Shown: positions 34,996 through 44,559, counted from the first letter of the stretch. The stretch is 64,000 nucleotides of DNA from Scytonematopsis contorta HA4267-MV1 (GCA_019359035.1 JAHHIC010000066.1:310001-374000); one strand, 5' to 3'. Translations and numbers: made by a program. Notes: generated by a model from the sequence alone, not told the origin.

Positions 34996-37272
34996 TTATG
35001 CAATTCTCTTAGGCCGGAAATTACGTAGACGCAGCGCATTTGTTAATACTGAAACAGAACTAAATGCCATTGCCCCACCCGCGATAATTGGATTAAGTAA
35101 CCAGCCGAAAATAGGAAATAGAATACCAGCCGCAATCGGGATTCCCGCAACGTTGTAAATGAAGGCGAAAAATAAATTTTGACGAATGTTGCGAATTGTT
35201 GCGTGGCTAAGTTGAATCGCTGTCACTACACCTTGTAAATCACCAGAGATAAGGGTAATGTCACTAGCGGCAATTGCTACATCTGTACCCGTTCCAATGG
35301 CAATTCCTACATCAGCTTGAGCTAGTGCTGGGGCATCATTGATACCATCACCAACCATCGCCACAATTTTTCCTTCGCTTTGTAATGTTTTAATAGTATC
35401 GGCTTTTTGGTTGGGACGAACTTCTGCTAACACTCGCTTTATACCAACTTCGCGAGCAATAGTTTCTGCGGTACGTTGATTATCTCCTGTGAGCATTACT
35501 ACTTCTAAGCCAAGTTTTTGCAATGCTTTTATTGCTTGGGTAGATGTTGGTTTAACTGCATCGGAAATACCCATTAATCCTTGAATTTTACAGTCTACTG
35601 CGATGTAAATTACAGTTTTACCGAGGTATTCTAAGCGTTCTTTTTCTTTTAGCAAAGCTTGAGTTTCTAAATCTAATTCAGACATCCAGCGTTGTGTACC
35701 AATTTGTACTAGGCGGTTATCAACAACACCTTCTACACCACTACCTGCAATTGCTTCAAAATTTTTCACCTGTAGAGACGTTACATGTAACGTCTCTACA
35801 TTTTGGGTTTGGGCATATCTCACAACTGCTTCCGCTAGGGGGTGTTCTGAGTTGCGTTCAAGTGATGCAGCTAGTTGTAGTAATTTAATTTCATTACTGT
35901 TTGCAGTGCCCTCAGTGGTAATAAAATCAGTAACAGTAGGTTTTCCTTGAGTAATAGTTCCGGTTTTATCTAGAACAATTGTTTTAATTTTGTGCGCTAG
36001 TTCTAAGCTATCAGCACCTTTAATTAAAATACCGTTTTCTGCACCTTTTCCCGTTCCTACCATTACTGATGTGGGAGTTGCTAAACCCAGCGCACAAGGA
36101 CAAGCGATAATCAAAACTCCCACTGTGGTAATCAAAGCAAGGGTCAGATTACCCATCACATTAAACCAAATGACGAAAGTTAGGAGTGCTGCAGCAATTA
36201 CCGCAGGTACAAACCAGCCAGTTACTTGGTCTGCCAATCTTTGAATGGGCGCTCTGCTAGCTTGAGCCTGTTGTACAAGCTGGACTATCTGCGCGAGGAC
36301 AGTATCTTTTCCTACTCGCGTTGCTTTAAATTTAAAGCTCCCAGTTTTGTTAATAGTAGCGCCAATTACTTCATCACCGGGCAGTTTTTTGATAGGTACA
36401 CTTTCTCCTGTGACCATAGATTCATCAATAGTCGATGTGCCATCAACTACTTCACCATCAACAGGAATTTTCTCTCCGGGACGAACTAATATTACATCTC
36501 CAATTTGCACCTCTTCGATTGGGATATCAATTTCTTTTCCGTCGCGGATTAAACATGCAGTTTTTGCTTGCAAACCGATAAGCTTACGAATAGCTTCTCC
36601 AGTTTGTTTTTTTGCACGACTTTCTAGAAGCTTTCCTAGTAAAATCAAGGCAATAATAACAGAGGAAGCTTCATAATATACATCTGGTCTTAAACCCTGA
36701 GAGATAAAAAAGCTGGGAAAAAAGGTGGGAAACAGCGAATAAATAAATGCTGTACTAGTTCCTAATGCGACAAGAGTATCCATAGTTGCTGCATGACGTT
36801 TAAAAGCCTTCCACGCATTGCTATAGAAAGACAAACCACACCAAAATTGTATGGGGATTGTTAACACTAGTTGTAGCCAAGGGTTATGTAACCACATGGG
36901 GATAAAAGGTACTGGCAACCCTGTCATCATTGGTATAGAACCTATGACAATTATTCCACTGAGAATACTTGATACAACTACTTTACGGGTTAATTCATTA
37001 GTTTCTCTTGATTGTCTGCGTTTTTCGGCTTCATCCTCCTTAGCGGTTGGATTTTGCTCTTGCAATAGATAAGCAGAATAACCAGCCTCATCTACAGCTT
37101 TTTGGATAGCGGTTACATTAGTTTGTCTTGAGTCATATTTTACTGTTGCTAGCTCTGCACCAAAATTGACAATACACTCATTTACACCGTTTACAGAACT
37201 AATTGCTTCTTCAATGCTTTTAGCACAAGAGGCACAACTCATTCCACGTAGCTTTAAAGTCGTGTTCTCCAT
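34996..37272 (-). CDS. copA: Copper-type P1B ATPase with a repeat-encoded insertion
   Basis: A 758-residue Cu+ efflux or delivery pump. One HMA domain ([12 protein letters not shown], residues 10-21), TGES, the ion motif [11 protein letters not shown] (about 392), DKTGTITQG (about 437), [25 protein letters not shown] and the C-terminal helix pair with [11 protein letters not shown] identify the Cu+ subgroup. About residues 490-500 ([11 protein letters not shown]) are encoded by a perfect 30-bp palindrome of the GTAGAGAC family, inserted in frame in the nucleotide-binding domain. It lies downstream of a copZ-like gene in the same direction, and PacS/CtaA-like roles are possible. The gene symbol refers to family only. 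Confidence 0.9.
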   Translation of the reverse strand: MENTTLKLRGMSCASCAKSIEEAISSVNGVNECIVNFGAELATVKYDSRQTNVTAIQKAVDEAGYSAYLLQEQNPTAKEDEAEKRRQSRETNELTRKVVVSSILSGIIVIGSIPMMTGLPVPFIPMWLHNPWLQLVLTIPIQFWCGLSFYSNAWKAFKRHAATMDTLVALGTSTAFIYSLFPTFFPSFFISQGLRPDVYYEASSVIIALILLGKLLESRAKKQTGEAIRKLIGLQAKTACLIRDGKEIDIPIEEVQIGDVILVRPGEKIPVDGEVVDGTSTIDESMVTGESVPIKKLPGDEVIGATINKTGSFKFKATRVGKDTVLAQIVQLVQQAQASRAPIQRLADQVTGWFVPAVIAAALLTFVIWFNVMGNLTLALITTVGVLIIACPCALGLATPTSVMVGTGKGAENGILIKGADSLELAHKIKTIVLDKTGTITQGKPTVTDFITTEGTANSNEIKLLQLAASLERNSEHPLAEAVVRYAQTQNVETLHVTSLQVKNFEAIAGSGVEGVVDNRLVQIGTQRWMSELDLETQALLKEKERLEYLGKTVIYIAVDCKIQGLMGISDAVKPTSTQAIKALQKLGLEVVMLTGDNQRTAETIAREVGIKRVLAEVRPNQKADTIKTLQSEGKIVAMVGDGINDAPALAQADVGIAIGTGTDVAIAASDITLISGDLQGVVTAIQLSHATIRNIRQNLFFAFIYNVAGIPIAAGILFPIFGWLLNPIIAGGAMAFSSVSVLTNALRLRNFRPKRIA
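35771..35800. repeat. 30-bp palindrome within the copper ATPase gene
   Basis: TGTAGAGACGTTACA and its exact inverted partner fill ten codons in frame. The copy at 56457 differs only at the bases flanking the centre, symmetrically on both sides. Confidence 0.93.
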
Positions 37273-37391
37273 TCTTGTTGCTCCTTAGTGTATGAGTATT
37301 AAAGCGTCGCTGACACTACAATACGGATTGTCCAATTGCATATCTAAATTCAGCAACGCAAGATTAATTCTCAAGAAGGAAAAATTTAATC

Positions 37392-37586
37392 TCATGCAAC
37401 CGAATAACCAGCAGTAGTAATTGCTTGTTTAATTGCAACTTCGGATGCTTGGGTTTCAACGTTAACTAACTTTGTTTTCGGGTCAGTTTGAACCTCAGCA
37501 TTAGGGTCAACAGCCTTTATCGCTTCTGTAATGGTTTCGCCACAAGCAGAACAAGCCATGTTGCTCACTTTTAGTTGAAGTGTCAT
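37392..37586 (-). CDS. Copper chaperone (Atx1/CopZ type)
   Basis: A 64-residue HMA-fold metallochaperone: LKVSNMACSACGETITEAI with MxCxxC at residues 10-15 and the C-terminal AITTAGYSV. It would carry Cu(I) to the ATPase encoded 120 bases downstream. ATG 37586 is chosen; the longer frame to 37649 would include its own MerR-type promoter. Confidence 0.9.
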   Translation of the reverse strand: MTLQLKVSNMACSACGETITEAIKAVDPNAEVQTDPKTKLVNVETQASEVAIKQAITTAGYSVA

Positions 37587-37618
37587 GTCTAATTGCCTTT
37601 TTTTAATAACTAATACTA

Positions 37619-37649
37619 TTTTGAATTCTCCAGTAGAGTGGAGAGTCAA
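37619..37649 (-). promoter_or_regulatory. MerR-type promoter/operator upstream of the copper chaperone
   Basis: Minus strand: TTGACT, 19-bp spacer containing the dyad CTCCACTCTACTGGAG, then a weak TCAAAA. It is the same architecture as the merR promoter at 34631, so the adjacent MerR protein probably drives the copper genes. Confidence 0.65.
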
Positions 37650-37745
37650 GGGGGTGAATGAAATTTTTTACTGGGACAACCCAGCGCTACTATTAGCTAT
37701 CAAATTTTGGGAATATTTTGAAGTAAAGATGTAAAATAGTTAAAT

Positions 37746-37803
37746 TGGCGATGGAGCTCGCCGTAACCGCCTTGGCTAAAAAAAAGGCTAATGGCTCCTA
37801 CTT
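37746..37803 (+). ncRNA. Fluoride riboswitch (crcB motif)
   Basis: GGCGATGGAGCTCGCC, then GTAACCGCC, a GGCT-A8-GGCT loop region and AATGGCTCCTACTT. This matches the crcB aptamer layout, for example the Thermotoga petrophila RNA with GGGCGAUGAGGCCCGCC and GGCUGAUGGCCUCUAC. GTAGGAG at 37825-37831 can pair with the CTCCTAC at its 3' end, a candidate switch. It lies 96 bases upstream of the Kef-type antiporter gene. Confidence 0.85.
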
Positions 37804-37899
37804 TTCGCAGCTTGTAGCTGGAGAGTAGGAGTATGTCTAAGCATTACCTGACTCTCTTGCTCCAAGTCTCTCTATAACAGTTATTTCGAGAGTCGTGTA

Positions 37900-39525
37900 A
37901 TGCTAGAAAGTGTAATTTGGATTTTATTAACGGGCTTTTTTGTCGGTCAGATTGCGCGACGTTTGGGCGCTCCCCCGCTGATTGGTATGATTTTAGCGGG
38001 CATATTGCTTGGACCGCAAGTGGCTAAAATTATCCATCCAGAAGTTCTGGCAACTGCCGACAGTTTGCGAACTGTAGCAGTAATGATTATTTTAATGAAA
38101 GCAGGACTGGGTTTAGACCGAGAAAAGCTCAAACAGCAGGGGACGGTTGCGCTAAGGTTAGGATTTTTGCCAGCGACTTTTGAAGCAATCGCAATCGCAT
38201 TGGTTGCAATACCGCTATTTAAATTCGATTTCACTACAGGTTTACTGCTTGGCTGTATTATTGGGGCAGAATCTCCAGCAGTGATTGTTCCAGGGATGTT
38301 ACGGCTAAAAAGTTTGGGGTGGGGAGTTACTAAAGGTATTCCCGATGCTATTTTAACTGGAAGCGCTCTTTCGGATGTGCTACTGCTTTTAGTTTTCGGT
38401 TTGTTAGTAGATTTTTTAGCACAAGGCAATGCTCAAAAAATTATCCTACCAGGGGGATTAACATTAACAGCATGGCAGTTTTTACCTATCCAAATGTTGC
38501 GAGAGATTGTTTTAGGGCTTGTAATTGGTTACCTTGCTGCTCGTTTACTAGTGTGGTTGTTAGCACAACAAAAGTGGACGCAAAACGCTGTACAAGATAT
38601 ATTAATTGCGGCTTGTATCGCTCTATTTTTGGTAATTTTACCTCAATACTGGGCTTATTATTCCGGGTATTTAGCAGTCATGGCAATGGGATTTTTCCTA
38701 ATTGAATTAGATGCACCCTTAGCCAGAAGATTGCGATTAGGATTTGATAATTTGTGGATTGTCGCGGAAATATTTTTGTTTGTATTATTAGGAGCAAGCA
38801 TTCAACTAAAAGTATTAGTTAATATTTTATTACCTGGACTTTTTATTCTAGCGGTTGGTACACTAATTGGTCGGATGATAGGCTGGTATCTTTCAACTTT
38901 AGGGAGTAATTGGAATTGGCGAGAACGGCTTTTTCTCTTACCAGGAAATTCAGCTAAAGCTACAGTACAAGCCGCAATTGGAGCAATTCCTTTAGCTCGT
39001 GGAATTGAGGGAGGAGATACAATTTTGGCAGTTGCAGCCCTTTCGATTTTAGCAACCGCACCTTTAGGAGCTTGGGCAATACCTGTTTTTGCTCCGAAGT
39101 TATTACAACGTGGGGAAGTTGACCCGACGAAAGTAACAGTGTCTACTCGTGTAATATTATTAGCTGCGGTTGATACTTCACCTATATCTACCCAAGTATT
39201 AACAAAAACTGCTGCATTAGCTCGTCGCAGTGATGCGGAAGTAATTGTGTTGCACATTATAAATGTTGCACAACCTGAAGCTGTAGAACAATTGCGTTTA
39301 TCAACTGAGCAATTGCTTTCAGATATTAGATATAAGTTTGTCACCTTAACGGGTTCTGTCCCAGAAGAAATTATAAAAGCAGCGATTGATTATCAAGTAT
39401 CAGAAATTGTCATGGGAAAACGCGGACATCAACCTTTTTCCCAGGTACTTCTTGGTTCAGTTTCACAAGCAGTAATTGAATGTAGCTCGGTTCCCGTGGT
39501 TGTTGTTGAAGATGAATATTTGTAG
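37900..39525 (+). CDS. Kef-type cation/proton antiporter with universal stress domain
   Basis: A 541-residue CPA2-family antiporter: about 12 membrane helices (1-395) with the family segments GQIARRLGAPPLIGMILAGI and GAESPAVIVPGML, then a USP domain (about 410-541) ending in the nucleotide-loop signature GKRGHQPFSQVLLGSVSQAV. No RCK/TrkA domain. With the fluoride riboswitch in its leader and a CLC-type gene next in line, it is likely induced by fluoride. Riboswitch-associated Na+/H+ antiporters and USP genes are known members of fluoride regulons. Confidence 0.9.
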   Translation: MLESVIWILLTGFFVGQIARRLGAPPLIGMILAGILLGPQVAKIIHPEVLATADSLRTVAVMIILMKAGLGLDREKLKQQGTVALRLGFLPATFEAIAIALVAIPLFKFDFTTGLLLGCIIGAESPAVIVPGMLRLKSLGWGVTKGIPDAILTGSALSDVLLLLVFGLLVDFLAQGNAQKIILPGGLTLTAWQFLPIQMLREIVLGLVIGYLAARLLVWLLAQQKWTQNAVQDILIAACIALFLVILPQYWAYYSGYLAVMAMGFFLIELDAPLARRLRLGFDNLWIVAEIFLFVLLGASIQLKVLVNILLPGLFILAVGTLIGRMIGWYLSTLGSNWNWRERLFLLPGNSAKATVQAAIGAIPLARGIEGGDTILAVAALSILATAPLGAWAIPVFAPKLLQRGEVDPTKVTVSTRVILLAAVDTSPISTQVLTKTAALARRSDAEVIVLHIINVAQPEAVEQLRLSTEQLLSDIRYKFVTLTGSVPEEIIKAAIDYQVSEIVMGKRGHQPFSQVLLGSVSQAVIECSSVPVVVVEDEYL

Positions 39526-39655
39526 GTTGGGTTGAGGTTCTGGGAAACCCAACAAAGGATTAACAAATCAAGAGGCTTGTAGTTGCGCTTCAGCGCTAAT
39601 CTTTATTTCTGTTCTTAAGAGAAGAGGCGCTGAAGCGCAACTACGAACCTAATTT
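39524..39655. repeat. Two dispersed repeats between the antiporter and the CLC gene
   Basis: GTAGGTTGGGTTGAGG...GGGAAACCCAAC is followed by a long hairpin GTAGTTGCGCTTCAGCGC / GCGCTGAAGCGCAACTAC. A relative of the second is at 55405-55492. Confidence 0.8.
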
Positions 39656-39735
39656 ATATTTTGGAAATTCCTTAGTGTGAACAGTTGGTGACAATTAACT
39701 AATACCAGTCAACGAAAATTATTAAGATTTATCAA

Positions 39736-41043
39736 ATGAAAAAATTACGTCAATTAGAGCAGTTAATTGCTTTACCCCAACTCATCAAATGGTTAATAAT
39801 TGCCTTTACTGTGGGTATTCTTTCTGGGATAGGTTCCGGTGCTCTTTTAGTATCTTTGGAATGGTCAACAAATTGGCGAGAATCCCATCGTTGGATAATT
39901 GTATTTTTACCCTTGGCCGGATTTTTGAGTGGTTGGATTTATCATCGGTTTGGAAGAAATGTAGAAGGAGGTAATAACCTTTTATTAGAAGAAATTCATA
40001 ACCCCAAAGAAATTATTCCATTGCGGATGCCTCCTTTAGTATTATTAGGGACAGACCTAACTCATTTATTTGGAGGTTCAGCAGGTCGTGAAGGTACAGC
40101 CTTGCAAATTGCGGCTTCACTTGCTGATAGATTGACCAAAATATTCCATTTCAAAAATGCCGACCGACGAATTTTGTTAATGGCTGGTTTAAGTGGGGGA
40201 TTCGCTTCAGTTTTTGGAACCCCCTTAGCTGGAACCATTTTTGGATTGGAAGTTTTAGCTATTGGTATAATCCAACATGATGCGCTTTTTCCTTGTTTAG
40301 TTGCAGCAATTGTAGGAGACCGCGTTACATTAATGCTGGGTTTACATCATACAGCATATCGACATGCACCAGCTGTACCAACAGTTACTTTCATCGAGCT
40401 GATTTCCGCACTTGCTGCAGGGGCAATTTTTGGAATTGTGGCAATGATTTTTGCCAAGCTGACTCACAAAATCAATCATATCTTTAAAAATAAAATTGTC
40501 TACCCTCCCTTACGTCCTGCAATTGGTGGTGTAATTGTCGCGTTGGCTGTTTGGGCAATTGGAACTACTAAGTATATTGGACTCGGTATTCCTACAATTG
40601 TTGATGCTTTTAAAATCCAATTACCACCTTGGGATTTTGCGGCAAAAGTGGCTTTTACTGCTGTAACTTTGGGAGCAGGTTTTAAGGGAGGGGAGGTCAC
40701 CCCACTATTTTATATTGGTGCCACATTGGGTAATGCTTTGTCACTAATATTACCGCTACCTGCACCACTACTTGCTGGTATGGGATTTGTTGCTGTTTTT
40801 GGTGGAGCTGCAAATACACCGATTGCCTCAACTTTAATGGGAATTGAACTTTTTGGTTTGGAATCGGGTGTATTTATTAGTATCGCTTGCGTAGGGAGCT
40901 ATATTTTTTCCGGTCATGCAGGTATCTATAATGCACAACGCATTGGCTCAAGTAAATATCATTTCATACCTGTAAAAACAGGAAAGAGCTTAGCAGTCAT
41001 AGCAAAAGAAGCTGCTGAAAATGTGGAAAAAAAGATTGAATGA
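39736..41043 (+). CDS. CLC-family anion transporter, probably CLC-F fluoride exporter
   Basis: A 435-residue CLC-fold membrane protein. The gating glutamate is in GGSAGREGTALQIA (E119). The usual GREGP is GREGT, the usual GSGIP chloride filter is absent, and EGGNNLLLEEI is in its place near residue 80. These departures, the fluoride riboswitch upstream of the preceding gene and the shared direction point to the CLC-F branch (fluoride/proton antiport). The family is certain; the fluoride specificity is inference. The 210-base gap to the preceding gene is repeat DNA, so the operon link is probable rather than shown. Confidence 0.85.
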   Translation: MKKLRQLEQLIALPQLIKWLIIAFTVGILSGIGSGALLVSLEWSTNWRESHRWIIVFLPLAGFLSGWIYHRFGRNVEGGNNLLLEEIHNPKEIIPLRMPPLVLLGTDLTHLFGGSAGREGTALQIAASLADRLTKIFHFKNADRRILLMAGLSGGFASVFGTPLAGTIFGLEVLAIGIIQHDALFPCLVAAIVGDRVTLMLGLHHTAYRHAPAVPTVTFIELISALAAGAIFGIVAMIFAKLTHKINHIFKNKIVYPPLRPAIGGVIVALAVWAIGTTKYIGLGIPTIVDAFKIQLPPWDFAAKVAFTAVTLGAGFKGGEVTPLFYIGATLGNALSLILPLPAPLLAGMGFVAVFGGAANTPIASTLMGIELFGLESGVFISIACVGSYIFSGHAGIYNAQRIGSSKYHFIPVKTGKSLAVIAKEAAENVEKKIE

Positions 41044-41157
41044 GAAATTTAGATTCTTTTAATAAAATTTGATTCTTATATTATCGTCGAATGTGATGAT
41101 GATAAGTGCAGTTATACGGCACTTTATAGGTAAATGAGGTACATAGGTTTAATGTCA

Positions 41158-41192
41158 AACTCTTGTGGGGTGGGCATCCTTGCCCGCCCAAT
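41158..41192. repeat. Dispersed TCTTGTGGGGTGGGCATC repeat
   Basis: The same block as 7812-7842, and inverted at 42510-42542, so the MFS gene between is bracketed by inverted copies. Confidence 0.75.
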
Positions 41193-41287
41193 TGTATTTA
41201 CCTAATTGTATTTACCTCAATTAAAATCTGCTGTATCTTTCTTGCATCCGCAAATTACCTGATACCACGAGCAAGGCAACAAAAACA

Positions 41288-42469
41288 GTGACAAGAAAAA
41301 TTTTTAATACCATTCCCCGTAATGTCTGGATTTTGGGGTTTGTCAGCTTGTTAACTGACATTAGTTCCGAAATGATACATTCTGTACTGCCTAATTTCTT
41401 AGTTTCAACATTGGGAGCGAGTTTGCAAACAGTAGGATGGATTGAAGGAATTGCAGAATCAACAGCTTCCGTTTTGAAAGTTTTTTCAGGAGCATTGAGT
41501 GATTATTTGGGACAACGTAAGGGACTCGCAGTTGCTGGATATGGACTATCAACTTTGGTTAAGCCTTTATTCGCATTAGCAACTAGTCCGATGTGGGTTT
41601 TGATAGCTCGTTTTGGAGACCGTGTTGGTAAGGGAATTCGCGTCGCTCCCCGCGATGCTATAGTTGCAGATGTTACCGACGCAGCTAATCGTGGAGCTGC
41701 CTATGGTTTGCGTCAGTCTTTAGACACGATTGGCGCATTCACTGGACCACTCGCCGCATTTATACTAATGTATTTTTCAGGGCAGAACTTTCGTCTAGTT
41801 TTTTGGTTAGCGTTGCTCCCTGGTATTTTAGCTGTAGCTCTCTTAGCAACTGGTGTACGCGAACCCAGAAATAAAATTAGTTCTAGGCAGAATAATCCAC
41901 TACAGTGGTCTGAAATTCTTAGTTTGGGTAAGAGCTACTGGATGCTAGTTGCAATTGCGCTATTGTTTAATTTAGGTAACTCCAGCGATGCATTTCTACT
42001 GCTTCAAGCACAGCAAACTGGAATATCCCCGACCCTAGTACCGTTAACTTTATTTGTAATGAATGTAGCCTATTCTCTCAGTGCTTATCCTGTAGGGTTG
42101 CTGTCTGACCGTATCGGACGCTTGGGGCTTTTGGTAGGAGGATTTTTGATATATGCTCTGACATACTTGGGCTTTGCATTTGTTACCGCACCTTGGCAAG
42201 TTTGGGGATTGTTTGCACTGTATGGATTACACCAAGGAATGAGTCAGGGTGTATTGTTGGCGTTGGTAGCAGATAAAGTTCCATCAAATAAGCGGGGTAC
42301 TGCTTTTGGGTTCATCAATTTAGCAATTGGGGTAGCACTTTTACCTGCTAGCTTGTTAGCAGGTAGTTTATGGGTATTAATCAGTCCAAAAACAACTTTC
42401 ATTGTTGGAAGTATTTTTGCTGTGAGTGCCATAGTACTACTACTAGCAGTAGAAGGTAGAAGGAATTAA
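41288..42469 (+). CDS. MFS transporter
   Basis: A 393-residue 12-helix major facilitator carrier. MFS motif A-like LSDYLGQRKGLAVAGYGLST and the second-half repeat LSDRIGRLGLLVGGFLIYAL are present, with RFGDRVGKGIRVAPRDAIVA between helices 3 and 4. It starts at GTG 41288. The substrate is unknown. It lies between inverted copies of a short dispersed repeat and among ion-homeostasis genes. Confidence 0.85.
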   Translation: MTRKIFNTIPRNVWILGFVSLLTDISSEMIHSVLPNFLVSTLGASLQTVGWIEGIAESTASVLKVFSGALSDYLGQRKGLAVAGYGLSTLVKPLFALATSPMWVLIARFGDRVGKGIRVAPRDAIVADVTDAANRGAAYGLRQSLDTIGAFTGPLAAFILMYFSGQNFRLVFWLALLPGILAVALLATGVREPRNKISSRQNNPLQWSEILSLGKSYWMLVAIALLFNLGNSSDAFLLLQAQQTGISPTLVPLTLFVMNVAYSLSAYPVGLLSDRIGRLGLLVGGFLIYALTYLGFAFVTAPWQVWGLFALYGLHQGMSQGVLLALVADKVPSNKRGTAFGFINLAIGVALLPASLLAGSLWVLISPKTTFIVGSIFAVSAIVLLLAVEGRRN

Positions 42470-42509
42470 CTATATAAATGTTTCCTAATTCTTCCCTTTT
42501 ATTAAATAT

Positions 42510-42542
42510 ACCAGGGCGGGCAAGGATGCCCACCCCACAAGA
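42510..42542. repeat. Dispersed GGGCAAGGATGCCCACCC repeat (inverted copy)
   Basis: Reverse complement of the block at 41161. Confidence 0.75.
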
Positions 42543-42601
42543 GTTTCATTTTTTTCTTTGTACCTCACTCAACATTGCCGAGAGTAAAGAGATAATTGAC
42601 T

Positions 42602-43285
42602 ATGGTCAGAAAAATTTCCCACTTTTGGTTACGTCATATACATCCTCGCTTAATTACCTTAATTGCCACACTTGGTATCGCGGGACTTGGTATCTGTCTG
42701 CTTATTTTGTTTATTGTAGGTAAGCTAGCTGAAGAAGTTTTAGAAAAGGAAGCTTTTACATTTGATAAAACATTTTTATTGTGGCTGCATCAATTTGCTA
42801 ATCCCACTTTTGATAATTTAATGCTGTTTGTAACTCAACTTGGTGACCCAACAATAGTAACAATAGTTGCGGGTACAACTTTAGCTATTCTTTGGTGGCA
42901 GCGCTATAGATTAGAAGCAATGGTCTTTGTATTAACTTGTTTAGGTGGGTTCATCTTAAATACTGGTTTAAAGTTATTTTTCTCTAAAACTCGTCCACAG
43001 CTTTGGAAGCAGTTGATTGTTGAAACATCTTTTAGTTTTCCTAGCGGTCATGCAATTGGCTCTATGGTTTTATACGGTTTTGTTGCTTATTTATTAGCAA
43101 CTTTTTATCCTAAGTTTTCTCAAATAATTTACACTTTAGCAGTTATTTTAATCGTGGCGATTGGTGTTAGTCGGCTATATTTAGGAGTTCACTGGCCAAC
43201 TGATATAATTGCGGGTTATGGAGTTGGCTTTCTGTGGTTGATGGTATGTATTACCATGGAGCAGTTATCAAAGAAGGCAAGGTAG
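42602..43285 (+). CDS. PAP2-family membrane phosphatase
   Basis: A 227-residue lipid phosphatase-like protein with about six helices. The catalytic motifs are KTRPQLWKQL, SFPSGHAIGSM and SRLYLGVHWPTDIIAGY. It probably dephosphorylates undecaprenyl or phosphatidyl phosphates at the membrane. The last 52 bases overlap the deacetylase gene in another frame, and the final residues (ITMEQLSKKAR) look unlike the usual hydrophobic family end. Confidence 0.88.
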   Translation: MVRKISHFWLRHIHPRLITLIATLGIAGLGICLLILFIVGKLAEEVLEKEAFTFDKTFLLWLHQFANPTFDNLMLFVTQLGDPTIVTIVAGTTLAILWWQRYRLEAMVFVLTCLGGFILNTGLKLFFSKTRPQLWKQLIVETSFSFPSGHAIGSMVLYGFVAYLLATFYPKFSQIIYTLAVILIVAIGVSRLYLGVHWPTDIIAGYGVGFLWLMVCITMEQLSKKAR

Positions 43286-43881
43286 ACCCCAATAACAAAG
43301 TAATTGCTCTTTCTTTTGATGATGGGCCTTGGCGAAAAAATACAGACTCAATCCTAAAGATTCTCAAGCGAAATAACGTTAAAGCAACATTTTTTATGCT
43401 TGGTGACTCTTTGGCAAATTTTCCGCAACAGGGAAAACTAATTGCCGACGAAGGACATGCAATTGGTAATCATACATGGCATCATTTTTATCATCGGATG
43501 GATGAACAAACCGCTGGAAAAGAAATCGAAACTACGGCTGATTTAATATATAAAACTACGAATATTAAAACAACTTTATTCCGACCACCTGGAGGAATAA
43601 TGACTAACTGTGTTGCTGACTATGCTAAAAAACATAATTACACAATTGTCATGTGGTCAGCAGACTCTATCGATTACAGCCATCCTTCTGTTCCGGTAAT
43701 TGTAAATCGGGTAATGAGGGAAGCTAAACCTGGAGGTATTGTGCTGATGCATGACGGTGGTGGCAATAATCGTTCTCAGACAATTGCAGCTTTACCACAG
43801 ATTATTAGCAAGCTCAAAGCTCAAGGTTATAGTTTTGTGACCATACCAAAACTTTTACAAATGCAAGTTGCAACAAAATAA
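43234..43881 (+). CDS. Polysaccharide deacetylase (NodB domain), N-terminus missing
   Basis: A 215-residue NodB-fold protein: IALSFDDGPW (catalytic Asp pair), GNHTWHHFYHR (metal His), RPPGGIMT, WSADSIDYSHP and VLMHDGGGNNRSQTI. It would act on cell-wall or exported glycans, but the membrane anchor or signal peptide usual for these proteins is absent: recognisable sequence (YYHGAVIKEGKVDP) starts about five residues after GTG 43234, inside the PAP2 gene. Either the two genes were joined by a deletion, or this product works fused or coupled to PAP2. Confidence 0.82.
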   Translation: MVDGMYYHGAVIKEGKVDPNNKVIALSFDDGPWRKNTDSILKILKRNNVKATFFMLGDSLANFPQQGKLIADEGHAIGNHTWHHFYHRMDEQTAGKEIETTADLIYKTTNIKTTLFRPPGGIMTNCVADYAKKHNYTIVMWSADSIDYSHPSVPVIVNRVMREAKPGGIVLMHDGGGNNRSQTIAALPQIISKLKAQGYSFVTIPKLLQMQVATK

Positions 43882-43917
43882 AATAATATGTTTTTTCATC
43901 GCAAAAGTCTATAAAAT

Positions 43918-44202
43918 CTAATCCTGCTTAGGTTTTTGACTTTTTTGAGTAAATAAACCAGACATACTTAACCCTGTTACTAACAGCCCAATTAACCCTA
44001 ATCCATTTAAAATGGGGTAAATTGCCTGGAGGTGAAAAATTTCTCCTGTGTGGATACTTAACAGGAAACCGCGAGATATTCCAATATTGATACCCCACTC
44101 TCCAACCATAGTTACAACCATTCCCGTCAGTACGGTTAAAGCTACAGGCAAAGATATGATAATAGCTATAGTACGATGATACTTACGAAAAGCACGTTTC
44201 AT
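43918..44202 (-). CDS. Small PepSY-associated-type membrane protein
   Basis: 94 residues with two helices (TIAIIISLPVALTVLTGMVV; AIYPILNGLGLIGLLVTGLS) joined by a short loop with His (SIHTGEIFH). It resembles the PepSY-associated TM helix proteins. Function unknown. Confidence 0.72.
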   Translation of the reverse strand: MKRAFRKYHRTIAIIISLPVALTVLTGMVVTMVGEWGINIGISRGFLLSIHTGEIFHLQAIYPILNGLGLIGLLVTGLSMSGLFTQKSQKPKQD

Positions 44203-44370
44203 GAGAATTACTTAGTAAAAATAAGTGTTTGAATAAAATCCGAAATTTATACTACTTTTAAGATACAACTATCTTGGTAAAAAAGTCGGTAAGAAGATAT
44301 TGCCTCTACCCGATTTCTTTACTTTCAATATCTTATTATTTTAATTAACTTCTTATATTCTGAGGTATTT

Positions 44371-44559
44371 ATGTTGAGCCCTAAAAGTATGCTTATCGCT
44401 TCTTTAATCAGCCTTTTCGCTTTAGCTGGGTGCAACAATACTGAACAGTCCGCAACGCAAAAACCAATCACAACAAGTCCGGCTTCTCAAACATCTGCTA
44501 CTTCTCCCGCGAAAACTAACCAAATTCCCAACGGTATTATAATTAGGTCGTCGAGATAA
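44371..44559 (+). pseudogene. Lipoprotein, truncated at a deletion junction
   Basis: A 62-residue frame with a clear lipoprotein signal (LFALAGC, lipidated Cys 21) and a Ser/Thr/Pro linker, after which it runs into sequence antisense to the DUF1232 gene and stops. The body of the lipoprotein is missing. The recognisable part ends near 44520. Confidence 0.65.

Noticed and set aside
39526-39735. Second fluoride riboswitch directly before the CLC gene
   Set aside because: The gap consists of two dispersed repeats and no crcB motif is visible.
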